Part shown: positions 19,724 to 29,189 of the stretch, in pieces | Position numbering within the stretch: position 1 is the stretch's first letter | Layout of the letters: each line of letters starts with the position of its first letter | Assembly: GCF_002104475.1 (NCBI RefSeq) | Contig: NZ_NBOF01000006.1 | Span: 62,001 to 126,000, forward strand | Direction of reading: 5' to 3' | Length of the DNA stretch: 64,000 nucleotides | Origin: Cognaticolwellia mytili | GTDB taxonomy: Bacteria > Pseudomonadota > Gammaproteobacteria > Enterobacterales > Alteromonadaceae | The notes under the pieces: model-generated | Told to the model about the DNA's origin: nothing | The model's input: only the letters and a program-made list of their open reading frames with translations | Databases searched by the model: none | Program-made: the position numbers and the translations under genes

Positions 19724-20209
19724 TTATGAAATCAAAGCTAGTAATAGCTTCTGACCCAACACGGTATCTGCATGCACAGTCATAGTGCGTTGTTCATCAC
19801 TATATGCCAAATCAATCACCATATCAGGTACGGCAATCATACCTGTGCCTTTTTCAGGCCATTCAATAAAGCTACAGCTACGCTCATTAAAGTAATCTCT
19901 AATGCCCATGTACTCTAGCTCTTCTGGATCGGCTAAACGGTATAAATCAAAATGGTAAACCTGCCACTCCGCTAAATCATAGGGTTCAACTAAAGTATAA
20001 GTTGGGCTTTTAACGTTGCCAACATGCCCCATTCCTTGAACAAAGCCACGGGTTAACGTGGTCTTTCCTGCGCCAAGATCGCCATTAAGGTAAACAGTAA
20101 TACCTTGTTGTAACTCCGATTTTACAAGATCAGCGATGCGTTTACCCATAGCAATTGTTGCTAGTTCGTCAGCTAAAATAAAGCTTTGTTTTGTCACAAA
20201 ATTAGTCAT
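19724..20209 (-). CDS. tsaE: tRNA threonylcarbamoyladenosine biosynthesis ATPase TsaE
   Basis: The ATPase subunit that resets the TsaBD complex during t6A37 synthesis on ANN-decoding tRNAs. The 161-aa product has Walker A GDLGAGKTT, the downstream SPTYTLVEPY, HFDLYRL and the Walker-B-like FIEWPEKG typical of TsaE. Its start is 54 nt after nnr, and a 135-nt spacer with no recognisable terminator separates it from amiB. Confidence 0.97.
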   Translation of the reverse strand: MTNFVTKQSFILADELATIAMGKRIADLVKSELQQGITVYLNGDLGAGKTTLTRGFVQGMGHVGNVKSPTYTLVEPYDLAEWQVYHFDLYRLADPEELEYMGIRDYFNERSCSFIEWPEKGTGMIAVPDMVIDLAYSDEQRTMTVHADTVLGQKLLLALIS

Positions 20210-20263
20210 GTTTTCATTTTATACTTTTGTTTATCATTCTAAAATATTATATCGGCCAATCCA

Positions 20264-21775
20264 CTAATACGTTTCAGCATTAATTAACCGTTGAATTTCA
20301 GGGTAAAGGTCACTAGCAAGTATACCAATTTGTCCTTGCTTTTTGGCAATAATATCAGCTGCACGACCATGAATATAGACACCAAGACGAGCAGCTTGGT
20401 ATAAATTAGCGGTTTGTAAAATTAAGCCTCCGATAATTCCGCTTAAAACATCTCCCATACCACCACTGGCCATACCTGAATTCCCTGTCGTATTTATCCA
20501 AATTGATTGCCCGTCCGACACTAAAGTCCCTGCGCCTTTTAGCACACAGATGCCACCATAACGCTGCGCTATTTCTTTAACAGCATCAAAACGATCAGCT
20601 TCAATATCTGCAATAGTACAAGCCAATAGCATTGCCGCTTCTCCTGGATGTGGCGTTAGCACCCATGTCTCCTGTTTTCTCGGTTTTTGTGCTAGAAAAT
20701 ATAAGGCATCAGCATCAACCACTTTTGGCTGAGGGAAATCAATCGCCAAATCAAATAAAGCATTTGACCAGCTATCTCGCCCTAAACCGGGACCAATAAC
20801 AATAGCTTTTACTTTGGCTAAAAAGGCTGCGTCGGCTAACTCTTTAGCATTACTTACAGCCACCATTAATTCTGGTCGGCGAGATAGTAAAATATTTCGC
20901 GATTGCTGATGACAACAAACACTCACTAACGCCGCGCCTGTGCGCAATGCGGCTTCTGATGCTAAGCATATTGCGCCAGTAAAGTCATGATGACCACCAA
21001 TGGTTAGCAACATACCAATACTGCCTTTATGGCTAGCTGTCTGACGCTTGGGCAAGTTAGGTAATTGAGAATTAGCTAAGCGAAAACATTGTGTAGAGGA
21101 AAATTGTGCAAAGGTTGCATTAACTTCTAATGTTTCTAAGTGCAGCTCACCAACATAATTCGCGGACTGCCCAGTCAGTAAGCCCTGTTTATAAGCAATT
21201 AAGGTAATGGTTAAGTCGGCTTTAACTGCAATTGGCGTTGCAATACCTAAGTCAGCATTTAAGCCAGACGGCACATCAACTGACACTCTTAGACAGCTTT
21301 TGTTATTTATATTTGAAAAAAGCTTAGTTAAGGCTGGTGATAATTGTCCTTGTAAACCAATACCAAATAAACAATCAAGAATTAGGTCTCCACTAAAACT
21401 TTTTACTGTATCACTGACCTCTGAGGCTTGTGCAGTAAATGTTATAGATACGGGACATTGCTCTAGCTGGTTCAGAGCCTGAAGAGCGTCACCTTTAACC
21501 TGTTGCCTCGCTGCATTGACAACCACAGTCACATTCATGCCAGCTTGATGCGCCAATCTAGCAACAATGTAGCCATCACCGCCGTTATTACCTTTACCTG
21601 ATAACACCAATATTCGACGTACCGATGGATAGTATTGTCGAATATTATTAAACACCGCAGCACCAGCGCGCTCCATTAATTGAAATAAATTAATCCCAAT
21701 AGCTTGCGCTGCATCAGCTTCATACTGCTGCAGTTGATTAACCTTATAGACTTGATGTGTTAAACTCGTCGACAT
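20264..21775 (-). CDS. nnr: Bifunctional NAD(P)H-hydrate repair enzyme Nnr (epimerase and ADP-dependent dehydratase)
   Basis: Repairs hydrated NADH and NADPH. The 503-aa protein joins a YjeF_N epimerase domain (about 10-215; LSGKGNNGGDGYIVARLA, LDCLFGIGLQG, VDVPSGLNAD) to a ribokinase-like dehydratase domain (about 230-495; GSIGMLLTIGGH, VIGPGLGRD, VLTPHPGEAAMLL, GNSGMASGGMGDVLSGIIGGL). This two-domain form is usual in proteobacteria. The gene diverges from queG with starts about 35 bp apart, so the promoters overlap or lie within the coding ends. It leads the nnr-tsaE-amiB-mutL series. Confidence 0.96.
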   Translation of the reverse strand: MSTSLTHQVYKVNQLQQYEADAAQAIGINLFQLMERAGAAVFNNIRQYYPSVRRILVLSGKGNNGGDGYIVARLAHQAGMNVTVVVNAARQQVKGDALQALNQLEQCPVSITFTAQASEVSDTVKSFSGDLILDCLFGIGLQGQLSPALTKLFSNINNKSCLRVSVDVPSGLNADLGIATPIAVKADLTITLIAYKQGLLTGQSANYVGELHLETLEVNATFAQFSSTQCFRLANSQLPNLPKRQTASHKGSIGMLLTIGGHHDFTGAICLASEAALRTGAALVSVCCHQQSRNILLSRRPELMVAVSNAKELADAAFLAKVKAIVIGPGLGRDSWSNALFDLAIDFPQPKVVDADALYFLAQKPRKQETWVLTPHPGEAAMLLACTIADIEADRFDAVKEIAQRYGGICVLKGAGTLVSDGQSIWINTTGNSGMASGGMGDVLSGIIGGLILQTANLYQAARLGVYIHGRAADIIAKKQGQIGILASDLYPEIQRLINAETY

Positions 21776-21810
21776 TGTTTTCCCACCTTACCGCTCTAGC
21801 TACTGCCACC

Positions 21811-22956
21811 ATGACAACTCCTGCTATTAACTATCAAGAATTAACTGAAAAAATCAAGCTTTGGGGTCAAGAACTTGGCTTTTCACAAGTGGGAATTTGT
21901 GATGTTGACCTATCAGCGCATGAAGCAGCTCTTACTCGCTGGTTAGAAAATAATTACCACGGCAATATGGATTATATGGCGCGTCACGGCTTAATGCGAG
22001 CACGCGCAAAAGAATTGGTCGAGGGAACATTAAACGTCATTAGTGTCCGTATGGATTATCTCCCGACAGACGCTAAATTTGCCCGGATATTAAAAAACCG
22101 CGATCATGCTTATATCAGCCGTTATGCCTTAGGTCGTGATTATCATAAATTAATGCGTAAGCGCTTAAAGCAGTTGGGTGAGAAAATTCAACATCACTGC
22201 GAAACATTTAATTACCGCCCTTTTGTTGATTCAGCGCCAATACTTGAGCGACCTTTAGCTGAAAAAGCTGGACTAGGCTGGGTTGGTAAACACTCGCTAC
22301 TAATCAATAAGCAAGCAGGTTCATGGTTCTTTCTTGGTGAGCTGTTAGTTGACTTGCCATTATTGCCCGATACAAAGCCAGAAAATGACTGTGGCACTTG
22401 TGTTGCTTGTATTAAAATTTGCCCAACACAGGCAATTGTAGAGCCTTATGTTGTTGATGCTAGGCGTTGTATTTCTTACTTAACTATTGAGTTACGAGAT
22501 GCTATTCCAGCCGAGTTCAGGCCACTCATTGGTAATCGCATCTACGGTTGTGATGATTGCCAGTTGATTTGCCCATGGAATAAATTTGCTAAGCTCGGCA
22601 GTGAAGATGATTTCAAACCACGGCAAAATTTAGATAACATTTCATTACTAACTCTTTTCTCATGGGATGAAGCTAGCTTTTTAAACAAAACTGAAGGCTC
22701 ACCCATTAGGCGTATTGGCTTTGCTTGTTGGCAGCGCAATATTGCCGTGGCATTAGGTAACGCTGATTACTCACTGGCAAACGTATCCGCATTAACAGAT
22801 AAACTCGCCACGGCTAATGAAATGGTAGCTGAGCATATTCATTGGGCACTTGAACAACAAGAATTAAAATTACAAGAGTTAAACCAAGATAAAAATTTAC
22901 GCTTAACGGCAAGACTCATTCGTTCTGTTGAAAAAGGCATGCCACGCGATGCTTAA
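21811..22956 (+). CDS. queG: Epoxyqueuosine reductase QueG
   Basis: The cobalamin-dependent last step of queuosine synthesis on tRNA. It shows the DUF1730 region (NYHGNMDYMARHG, VISVRMDYLP), the sequence RPFVDSAPILERPLAEKAGLGWVGK, and two 4Fe-4S clusters: CGTCVACIKICPT, then the last Cys of the set in RRCISYL with YGCDDCQLICPWN. I chose the ATG at 21811 (MTTPAINYQELTEKIK, 381 aa), which fits the E. coli length. A GTG at 21757 would add 18 residues unlike the family and run into divergent nnr. No good Shine-Dalgarno is visible for either start. Confidence 0.95.
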   Translation: MTTPAINYQELTEKIKLWGQELGFSQVGICDVDLSAHEAALTRWLENNYHGNMDYMARHGLMRARAKELVEGTLNVISVRMDYLPTDAKFARILKNRDHAYISRYALGRDYHKLMRKRLKQLGEKIQHHCETFNYRPFVDSAPILERPLAEKAGLGWVGKHSLLINKQAGSWFFLGELLVDLPLLPDTKPENDCGTCVACIKICPTQAIVEPYVVDARRCISYLTIELRDAIPAEFRPLIGNRIYGCDDCQLICPWNKFAKLGSEDDFKPRQNLDNISLLTLFSWDEASFLNKTEGSPIRRIGFACWQRNIAVALGNADYSLANVSALTDKLATANEMVAEHIHWALEQQELKLQELNQDKNLRLTARLIRSVEKGMPRDA

Positions 22957-22978
22957 ACTCAAACACTGTCCCCCTATT

Positions 22979-24622
22979 TTAAGCACATAATTTTTGCCAC
23001 TTTAACGTCAACTCTTTTAAAACAGTCGGGATTTTTCCTTCTGACGTTGTCCTAGCAAAGTGGCTGAATAAATCTTCGACTAAAACAATATGCTCGCTCG
23101 TTGCAGCTTCTTGTTGTCTAATGGTAATTAATATTTTTAATTGACTGATCATCAACTTATTATTACCTGGACTTAGCTGCAAGGCTTGCATTATCGCATC
23201 TAAAGCCGGTAATAAGCGATTTTTTTGAAAGTGCTCCACTGCCATGGTATTAAGCTGTTTGGCTGTATGCTTTATTTCTGCTCGCTCTTGAGTTTCTTGC
23301 TCAATATAACGTTTAATCACTTGGCAACTCAATGTATCACCAAAAAATTGACCATTTATTGCTTTTAACAAATCTATCGCATCTTTACCCATACCGACTT
23401 CATGTAAGACCTTAACCTTATCTAAGTTATCCTCAATTATATCAGTAGGTTGAAAGGTGATGTGATGTTTTACTAGTTTGGCTGCCTCAGCTTCCTCATT
23501 ACGTACGTTATGAAGCCTAGCTTTTACGACCAATAGCTGCTGCTCAAATTCCTGAATACCATCGTAGTCGCTTTCAAACTGCTCAATATAAAGATCTGTT
23601 TGCTTCAAAACAGTTTGTGCACCGTCATCAGGTATGGTGCAGGAAAAATCAATGCCCGAACGAATAGCATTTAGTAGAAACTCTGGAGAGTCATAAATAG
23701 AGTTTTTTGCTTGTTGAGCAATAATACGTGACGCCATATATTGACCTTTATGATCATGGGTTAGGCGTGCCAAGTGCCATAATTTCTTATTACGTTCTAT
23801 ATTTTTCGGCGCTAATATAGTCGCTTTCTTTATTTGCTCATAGGCCTGTTGGTATTGATCGTGTTCAATATAGTGCTGTGCCATCATATCATAAGCACCA
23901 AAGCGTGTTTCAGATCTATTGGTTAACGTCTTGAGCATGAAATTGATCTCTTCAACACGCCCCTGCTTTAATAGTACTTTGGCATAACCTAAATATACCC
24001 ATGAATATTGATATTGTTTAAGCAATTGTTTATATAAAGATTCTGCTTCTTGGTATTCTTTTAATTGTATATATGCTTCACCTTTGATGCGGTTAATATT
24101 TGGATGAAAGGACGCCAACTTATCATTCATCAAATGTCGATCGGCAAAGTAAATCGCTTGGGCATGGGCTTTTTTATCAACTGCTCCGCAGACATTAAGC
24201 AACATTTGCTTCACTTTTAGCACAGATTTTAAGCGTGTTTGCACCTTTTGAACATCTAAGGGCTTAACCCAAAAATCATCAGGTTGTAACTCAATAATTG
24301 AATTCACTAATGATTGAGCAATTTCAGCGCTAAGGAAAATCACTATCGTGGCTTTAGTGATATGGCCTTTAAATTTAAGCTCTTCAAATAAATGAAAACC
24401 ATCTTTATCACTTTTAACATCAAAGGCACAGACAATGATATGAAAATGCATTTCATCGCATATTTTCAATGCCTTATAAGTGTTTTCTGCGCAATGAACT
24501 TCCTTAACACCCAGTCTGTACAAACTTTTTTTCAAAATATCATGAACCTGAAGATCACCATCAATAATCAAGACATTAAGTTGATCAAACTGCGCTAAGG
24601 TGCTTTCTTTCACTACTGCCAT
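22979..24622 (-). CDS. Receiver-like domain plus TPR protein, phospho-acceptor Asp apparently missing
   Basis: A 547-aa cytoplasmic protein. Residues about 14-135 form a CheY-like domain with acidic D21 and D23, S98 and K120 in the expected places. The segment CAFDVKSDKDG (65-75) aligns without gaps to the usual CDYNLGxGKDG of receiver-TPR proteins, which puts Ala66 where the phosphorylated Asp should be (D68 is the nearest acid). The rest (about 140-540) is helical TPR-type repeats (EYQEAESLYKQLLKQYQ, QAYEQIKKATILAPKN). It lies 29 nt after the DUF1289 gene and converges with queG. Probably a protein-interaction output for the divergent kinase at 24846; function unknown. Confidence 0.8.
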   Translation of the reverse strand: MAVVKESTLAQFDQLNVLIIDGDLQVHDILKKSLYRLGVKEVHCAENTYKALKICDEMHFHIIVCAFDVKSDKDGFHLFEELKFKGHITKATIVIFLSAEIAQSLVNSIIELQPDDFWVKPLDVQKVQTRLKSVLKVKQMLLNVCGAVDKKAHAQAIYFADRHLMNDKLASFHPNINRIKGEAYIQLKEYQEAESLYKQLLKQYQYSWVYLGYAKVLLKQGRVEEINFMLKTLTNRSETRFGAYDMMAQHYIEHDQYQQAYEQIKKATILAPKNIERNKKLWHLARLTHDHKGQYMASRIIAQQAKNSIYDSPEFLLNAIRSGIDFSCTIPDDGAQTVLKQTDLYIEQFESDYDGIQEFEQQLLVVKARLHNVRNEEAEAAKLVKHHITFQPTDIIEDNLDKVKVLHEVGMGKDAIDLLKAINGQFFGDTLSCQVIKRYIEQETQERAEIKHTAKQLNTMAVEHFQKNRLLPALDAIMQALQLSPGNNKLMISQLKILITIRQQEAATSEHIVLVEDLFSHFARTTSEGKIPTVLKELTLKWQKLCA

Positions 24623-24651
24623 TTTTTGCCTTAATAATCGTTATATCAACT

Positions 24652-24849
24652 TCATTTTTGTTGCTGACGTTGTTGACACAACATCAATACATCCTGTTTA
24701 GCTTTACTATTAAGCTTTCGCCAAGCCATTATTTCATCAATATGGCGGTTACAGCCTACGCAAAAATCTTGTTTATCTAAACAACAATTACGTACACACG
24801 GGCTAGCAACCTCGATAGCAACTTCATTAATTTGTTCTATATTATTCAT
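24652..24849 (-). CDS. DUF1289 family small cysteine-rich protein
   Basis: A 65-aa protein beginning MNNIEQINEVAIEVAS with the DUF1289 signature: SPCVRNCCLDKQDFCVGC, then the helix RHIDEIMAWRKLNSKAKQDVL. The spaced cysteines suggest a metal or Fe-S site, but the biochemical role is unknown. I place the start at 24849: its ATG overlaps the TGA of the upstream kinase-like gene (ATGA), a typical translational-coupling junction. A longer start at 24885 would lie inside that gene. The coupling is notable because it inserts this protein between two signalling proteins. Confidence 0.85.
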   Translation of the reverse strand: MNNIEQINEVAIEVASPCVRNCCLDKQDFCVGCNRHIDEIMAWRKLNSKAKQDVLMLCQQRQQQK

Positions 24850-27800
24850 ATTGATTCCGCAAATTCTGAAAACTGCATATGGCATAGCTTGACTTGCATG
24901 AATTGTTGCTGAAAATTCTCACTTTCTTGCAATGATTGCGTATTATTTTCATTCATGAGTATTGATTTAAGTTTCAAACATTGAGCTGATAATGACTTTG
25001 CCGCCATAACTTCTGCTAGGTGTAGAACTCGTATAATAGAATGTTGGACTAATGCTTGATTATTCTTACTAATCTGCTTTTCTAGCAGTAATAATATTTG
25101 CTCGATATCTCTTAAATACTCGCCGAGCATTAATGCCGCCAGCTCCACAGAGCCTTGGTTTTTTGCATATTCAGCCAAATCAAAAAGTATCGCTGTTTTA
25201 GTATCTTGTGATACTGAGTTCTCAGTATAATCAATTAATGGCTGCCTTGATCGCGCAGCTAACACCTGTTCGTTAACAAACACCTCTTCTTCAACTATGA
25301 CTTCTTTCAATTTGACATCTACATTATCTGCACTCTGTTTTAGCTCTATCTGATCCGATAATATATCGGCAGGCGTTAACCAAGGCGAAAGCTGCCGTAT
25401 TATCAACTGTACATCAAGTACTGGTGATATATTGCCCTGATGCCAAGATTTGGGTAAAGCTGGCTGTGCAAAAGTGTTATCCGAGTCTCTGACGCTAGCC
25501 GCCAAACTAAAGAATCCACGTGAACAGTCAACGTTATTCATCGGTTTAACGCTCAAAAGCGTAAATTCTGAAATAACCACCAGGTAATGGCCTGCTTGCC
25601 AATGATGCTCTAAACTTTGTTGTTGAGAGACTAAAGTGATACGCAGGCCTAACCAGTGTAATAATTGTATTAATGACTGATGAGCACTAGGTTGTGCTAC
25701 TGCAAGTAAAACCTTAACTTGAGTAGGAAAAAAACTATGTTGCGAAAAATGGCTATTATTTAATAGTAAATTATTGCTGCTGTTGCCGCTCAACAATCGC
25801 ATTAACTGAGAAGGTAACATCCTTTCATACCAAGGCGTAATGCAGTGTTCGAACACGCCAACCTTAGCAATTTTAGGATCATTAAAGGGTTGAATCACCA
25901 GCACCTTCGGTGATAATGCTTTAGGTAAAGTCGCTAAATGTTGAACAATCAAAGCATAATCAGAGCAATACACTTCTGGCGCAATGATGATGGCATCAAT
26001 TTTATTTTTAGTTAAGTGATTAAGATTTAATTGCCGTTGAAATGACGTCAAATCTTGCATTGCTTTCACGTTAGCTTGCGTATCACTCAATGCTCTACAG
26101 ATTCTATTACGATTGCTTTTATCAGTAGCAATAACTAAAAAATTTCGACTAGATAACTGCACTGCTTTATCTACGATATCAGTATCATTGCTTTCAACGC
26201 TTACTTGTTCGGCAAGTGCCAAAGCGATATCAAAACTAAAATTAATTGTCTTCCCTAGTTGCTGATTTACTTTATTACGGACATTAAATACCACCATTAA
26301 ATCACGTAGGTAATCAAAATCATCCGTTTGATCTTCAATGCTTGTATCTGCATCTACTACCAAATTATTAATTGATTTTACCAATTCGTCTGCTCTTGAA
26401 TATCCATCTAATAAAAAACTGAAACGAACAATTTGTTGTGTACTACTGATATCAATAACTTCAAGGCCGATATCAAGCGTGACCTGCTGCTGATTTGCTA
26501 ATAATAATAAAGAAATTTCCCGCACCATCGCTTGAAATAGCTCACACTCTAAACTTACTAAAGGAGCAAGCGTGTTATCAACATTAACGTACAAAGCATT
26601 ATTATTGATACTTTCCTGCAGCCCAACATTAGCAATAACAGTATCTAATTCATTGATAAGATTAGCCGTGGACAGTGTTAGAAGAAAATCATCTCGACGC
26701 AGTTGAGCACTGGTTTTTTGTTGCTTGCACCATTTGATTATCCGCTCCAAAGAGTCATCTATTGCTAATTCGTGCTCTGGTTTTTTGATAGAAGATAGCT
26801 GCTTTTGCAATAGATAACTGTGTACCATACGAGCAACATACTCACTTCCGGCTATGGCCCTAAGTTTTTCGCTCTGGCTCTGCTGTCGTATTTGCTGCAA
26901 CAACTGGCTTTTTTCGTGCTGTAAGCCATGTAACTCTTCAGTTAAACACACACTGCCAAACCATTGACCATTACTATATTCAATGGTTAACGATATAGCT
27001 TTTTCTTGGGCTGTAATCAAGGATAAACGCTGAATATTTTTTTCTTTCCTAGCTATCCGAGCAGCTATAAGTATCTTACGTACGTCATTACGGCTAAACA
27101 GGCAGCGCCAGTGTTTAACAGCTGAATTAGGTGTTAATAACAATATTAATGGCTGATTTTTAGCAAGCTCTGGGAGTTGCCAAAACACATGAGCACTATG
27201 TTCGCTCATCATTAATAGGCTTGACTGTTGTTCCTGCTTTAGATGAAGATAATCAGCATCACTATACTTAGGATGGGAAAGTTGCTTAATTGCCTCGAAA
27301 ATATCCGCCATTTCTTCTATAGGTAGTTTACTAGGCAACGTCCCTTTTTCAACATATTCAATAACAATATCAGTACCTTGCTGACCTAGACGTTTTAACT
27401 TGGCACGAATACTGAAAGTTACCATCAACGATATTAGTGTTAAAAGGCCAAATATCACGACAAGAAACCACATATAATCAGCTTCAGTGACTTTTATATT
27501 TGCTTTTGAAAACCAATATTGTAATTGCTGAGCCAATTTAGTTGGCTTTAATTCGACATCGGGTAATGGCTCGGATAACAATGATGAAAGTTCCAATTTT
27601 TGTGCTACCAATACAACTCGAAAGTCATCAAATTGATTCAATTGTCTGGACCATTTTTCGTAACTATGTTGCTCTAAGAATAACAAATCATTTAAAACCG
27701 ATACTTCAGCTAACAACGACTCCTCCGCATGACTTTTCTTAGTCGTATGGCTCATTGTTATCAACCAGCTCTGCAAGCCAGAATCAGTTCTTTGTTGCAA

Positions 27801-28448
27801 ATAATTAAATTCAATTAAGTCATAATGTAAGTCTAAATTGCTGAACATCACCAAATTATCAAGCAGTGAGCGATGTAGCTCTCGATTGTTATTTAAATTA
27901 ATTGCGATATTACTGAGTACAAGTGCTTGCTTGGTACTGATATTACCCGAGCTAGCTTGTTGATATAACGATGCTTGTTGTTTAGCTTGTTTTGAAATGA
28001 ATTTTGATAAACTATTGGTTACTATAGTTAGCTGAATAATAACATTATTTTTTAATTGTGTATTACGTCGGTAATTCTCTGTCAAGCCGTTAACGTTTTC
28101 GACTTGTAATTGAATACGCTGTGATAAGCGATCAATTAATCGAGAATTGTTGCTCGATAAAATCGACAATTGCTTTAAGTTATCAGTTAACATTTGAAAG
28201 GATGTTGAAAAGTTTGTTGCCGTTTCACTCGTAACAATAGTGTTTATCAAACGCTCATGATTAAGCAATAGTCGTTGACGCTGATTATATTCTCGTATTG
28301 CAGGCAATTGTTGCCCAACAACCACAAGAATTTGTTTTTCCTTATAAAAGTAAGTATAAAAACCTGTAACAGCACTTAAAATAAAGCACAAAAGTAATAA
28401 CAATAACCGACCAGAAAATTGGCGATAAAGTGGCAAAGTTGAATCCAT
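24846..28448 (-). CDS. Very divergent hybrid sensor kinase-like membrane protein
   Basis: A 1200-aa protein with a BarA-like layout but eroded signatures. TM1 (about 14-34), a periplasmic helical sensor (about 36-320), TM2 (about 327-347) and a HAMP-like stretch are clear. A region about 520-760 occupies the kinase position, yet I see no HE[LF]RTPL H-box and no DxGxG or GxGLG ATP-binding motifs. Two CheY-like folds follow (about 790-915 and 935-1050); at the phospho-Asp positions they read IIIAPEVY and LVVISEF. The C-terminal helical bundle resembles an HPt domain, with His1136 (QHSIIR) at the expected place. It heads an operon with DUF1289 and receiver-TPR genes. Likely a pseudo-kinase scaffold or a very divergent kinase. 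Confidence 0.7.
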   Translation of the reverse strand: MDSTLPLYRQFSGRLLLLLLCFILSAVTGFYTYFYKEKQILVVVGQQLPAIREYNQRQRLLLNHERLINTIVTSETATNFSTSFQMLTDNLKQLSILSSNNSRLIDRLSQRIQLQVENVNGLTENYRRNTQLKNNVIIQLTIVTNSLSKFISKQAKQQASLYQQASSGNISTKQALVLSNIAINLNNNRELHRSLLDNLVMFSNLDLHYDLIEFNYLQQRTDSGLQSWLITMSHTTKKSHAEESLLAEVSVLNDLLFLEQHSYEKWSRQLNQFDDFRVVLVAQKLELSSLLSEPLPDVELKPTKLAQQLQYWFSKANIKVTEADYMWFLVVIFGLLTLISLMVTFSIRAKLKRLGQQGTDIVIEYVEKGTLPSKLPIEEMADIFEAIKQLSHPKYSDADYLHLKQEQQSSLLMMSEHSAHVFWQLPELAKNQPLILLLTPNSAVKHWRCLFSRNDVRKILIAARIARKEKNIQRLSLITAQEKAISLTIEYSNGQWFGSVCLTEELHGLQHEKSQLLQQIRQQSQSEKLRAIAGSEYVARMVHSYLLQKQLSSIKKPEHELAIDDSLERIIKWCKQQKTSAQLRRDDFLLTLSTANLINELDTVIANVGLQESINNNALYVNVDNTLAPLVSLECELFQAMVREISLLLLANQQQVTLDIGLEVIDISSTQQIVRFSFLLDGYSRADELVKSINNLVVDADTSIEDQTDDFDYLRDLMVVFNVRNKVNQQLGKTINFSFDIALALAEQVSVESNDTDIVDKAVQLSSRNFLVIATDKSNRNRICRALSDTQANVKAMQDLTSFQRQLNLNHLTKNKIDAIIIAPEVYCSDYALIVQHLATLPKALSPKVLVIQPFNDPKIAKVGVFEHCITPWYERMLPSQLMRLLSGNSSNNLLLNNSHFSQHSFFPTQVKVLLAVAQPSAHQSLIQLLHWLGLRITLVSQQQSLEHHWQAGHYLVVISEFTLLSVKPMNNVDCSRGFFSLAASVRDSDNTFAQPALPKSWHQGNISPVLDVQLIIRQLSPWLTPADILSDQIELKQSADNVDVKLKEVIVEEEVFVNEQVLAARSRQPLIDYTENSVSQDTKTAILFDLAEYAKNQGSVELAALMLGEYLRDIEQILLLLEKQISKNNQALVQHSIIRVLHLAEVMAAKSLSAQCLKLKSILMNENNTQSLQESENFQQQFMQVKLCHMQFSEFAESI

Positions 28449-28575
28449 GAACGTAGCAACACCTTAACAAGTCAGGTAGATAATCTATATCGTCATTAGT
28501 GTATGGATTTAGTGATAATTAGCAACGTTTAATCTTCGCTAAAATTTATTAACTACGTTAAGGGATTGCTTACGG

Positions 28576-29061
28576 CTACTTTTTTCTTTTTTCTACCCAA
28601 GCCCAGGTCATAATGCACTCAATCGGCTGCTGCCCTGACTCATCAGTTATTGTTACTGCAATATCCATACTGCCTTTTTCTTGGCTTAACTGTGTAATTT
28701 GCTCATCTGATATTTTCGCTACCGCGGTTAAAGCACCTTGCATGCGACGCTGATAATGAATTGTCATTGATTTTAGCAAAGGTAAATGGCTGTCAGACAA
28801 GTTTAAACCAAAAACAATACCTGTAGCTGACTCTGCCAAAAGCGCTGCAGCAATGGCATGTACACCACCAATATGGTTTTGAACTTTTTTTCGATTTGCT
28901 ATGACTAACTTTACTTCTTTTTGCTGAATATCAACCAAGGTAACTTTTGAAGTATTGGCATATTTAACTTGCGAGCAAAATAACTTTGTTAATAAAAATG
29001 AGTGGGTAGCTATTGGGAGTTTTTTGATTAACGCAACAGCACGACCAAAACGGTTAGCCAT
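28576..29061 (-). CDS. DUF4442 hotdog-fold protein, possible thioesterase
   Basis: A 161-aa protein of the DUF4442 family (hotdog fold, related to PaaI-like acyl-CoA thioesterases). The HIGGVHAIAAALLAESATGIV segment matches the HNHxGxxHaxAla pattern of the central helix, followed by SMTIHYQRRMQGALTAVA, the family's strand pair. Substrate unknown. It is upstream of, and on the same strand as, the kinase-like gene with a 127-bp spacer; the link between them is unclear. It lies downstream of orn's terminator, so it has its own promoter. Confidence 0.78.
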   Translation of the reverse strand: MANRFGRAVALIKKLPIATHSFLLTKLFCSQVKYANTSKVTLVDIQQKEVKLVIANRKKVQNHIGGVHAIAAALLAESATGIVFGLNLSDSHLPLLKSMTIHYQRRMQGALTAVAKISDEQITQLSQEKGSMDIAVTITDESGQQPIECIMTWAWVEKRKK

Positions 29062-29136
29062 AAATGTCCTTAGGATATGATCAGTAGAATGTACTTAAGA
29101 TTGCAACAAACTGGTCAGACCTGCAAGTTTATTATC

Positions 29137-29163
29137 AAAAAAAGACGCTAGTGCGTCTTTTTA
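29137..29163 (-). terminator. Rho-independent terminator of orn
   Basis: Stem AAAAAGACGC / GCGTCTTTTT with a 4-nt loop and T run on the minus strand, 27 bp beyond the orn stop. Confidence 0.9.
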
Positions 29164-29189
29164 AATTTTTGTTTTGGTGCTAACAACGT

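Noticed and set aside
21757-21810. Longer queG start (GTG at 21757)
   Set aside because: It would add 18 residues unlike the family and overlap the start of divergent nnr; the ATG at 21811 gives the expected length.
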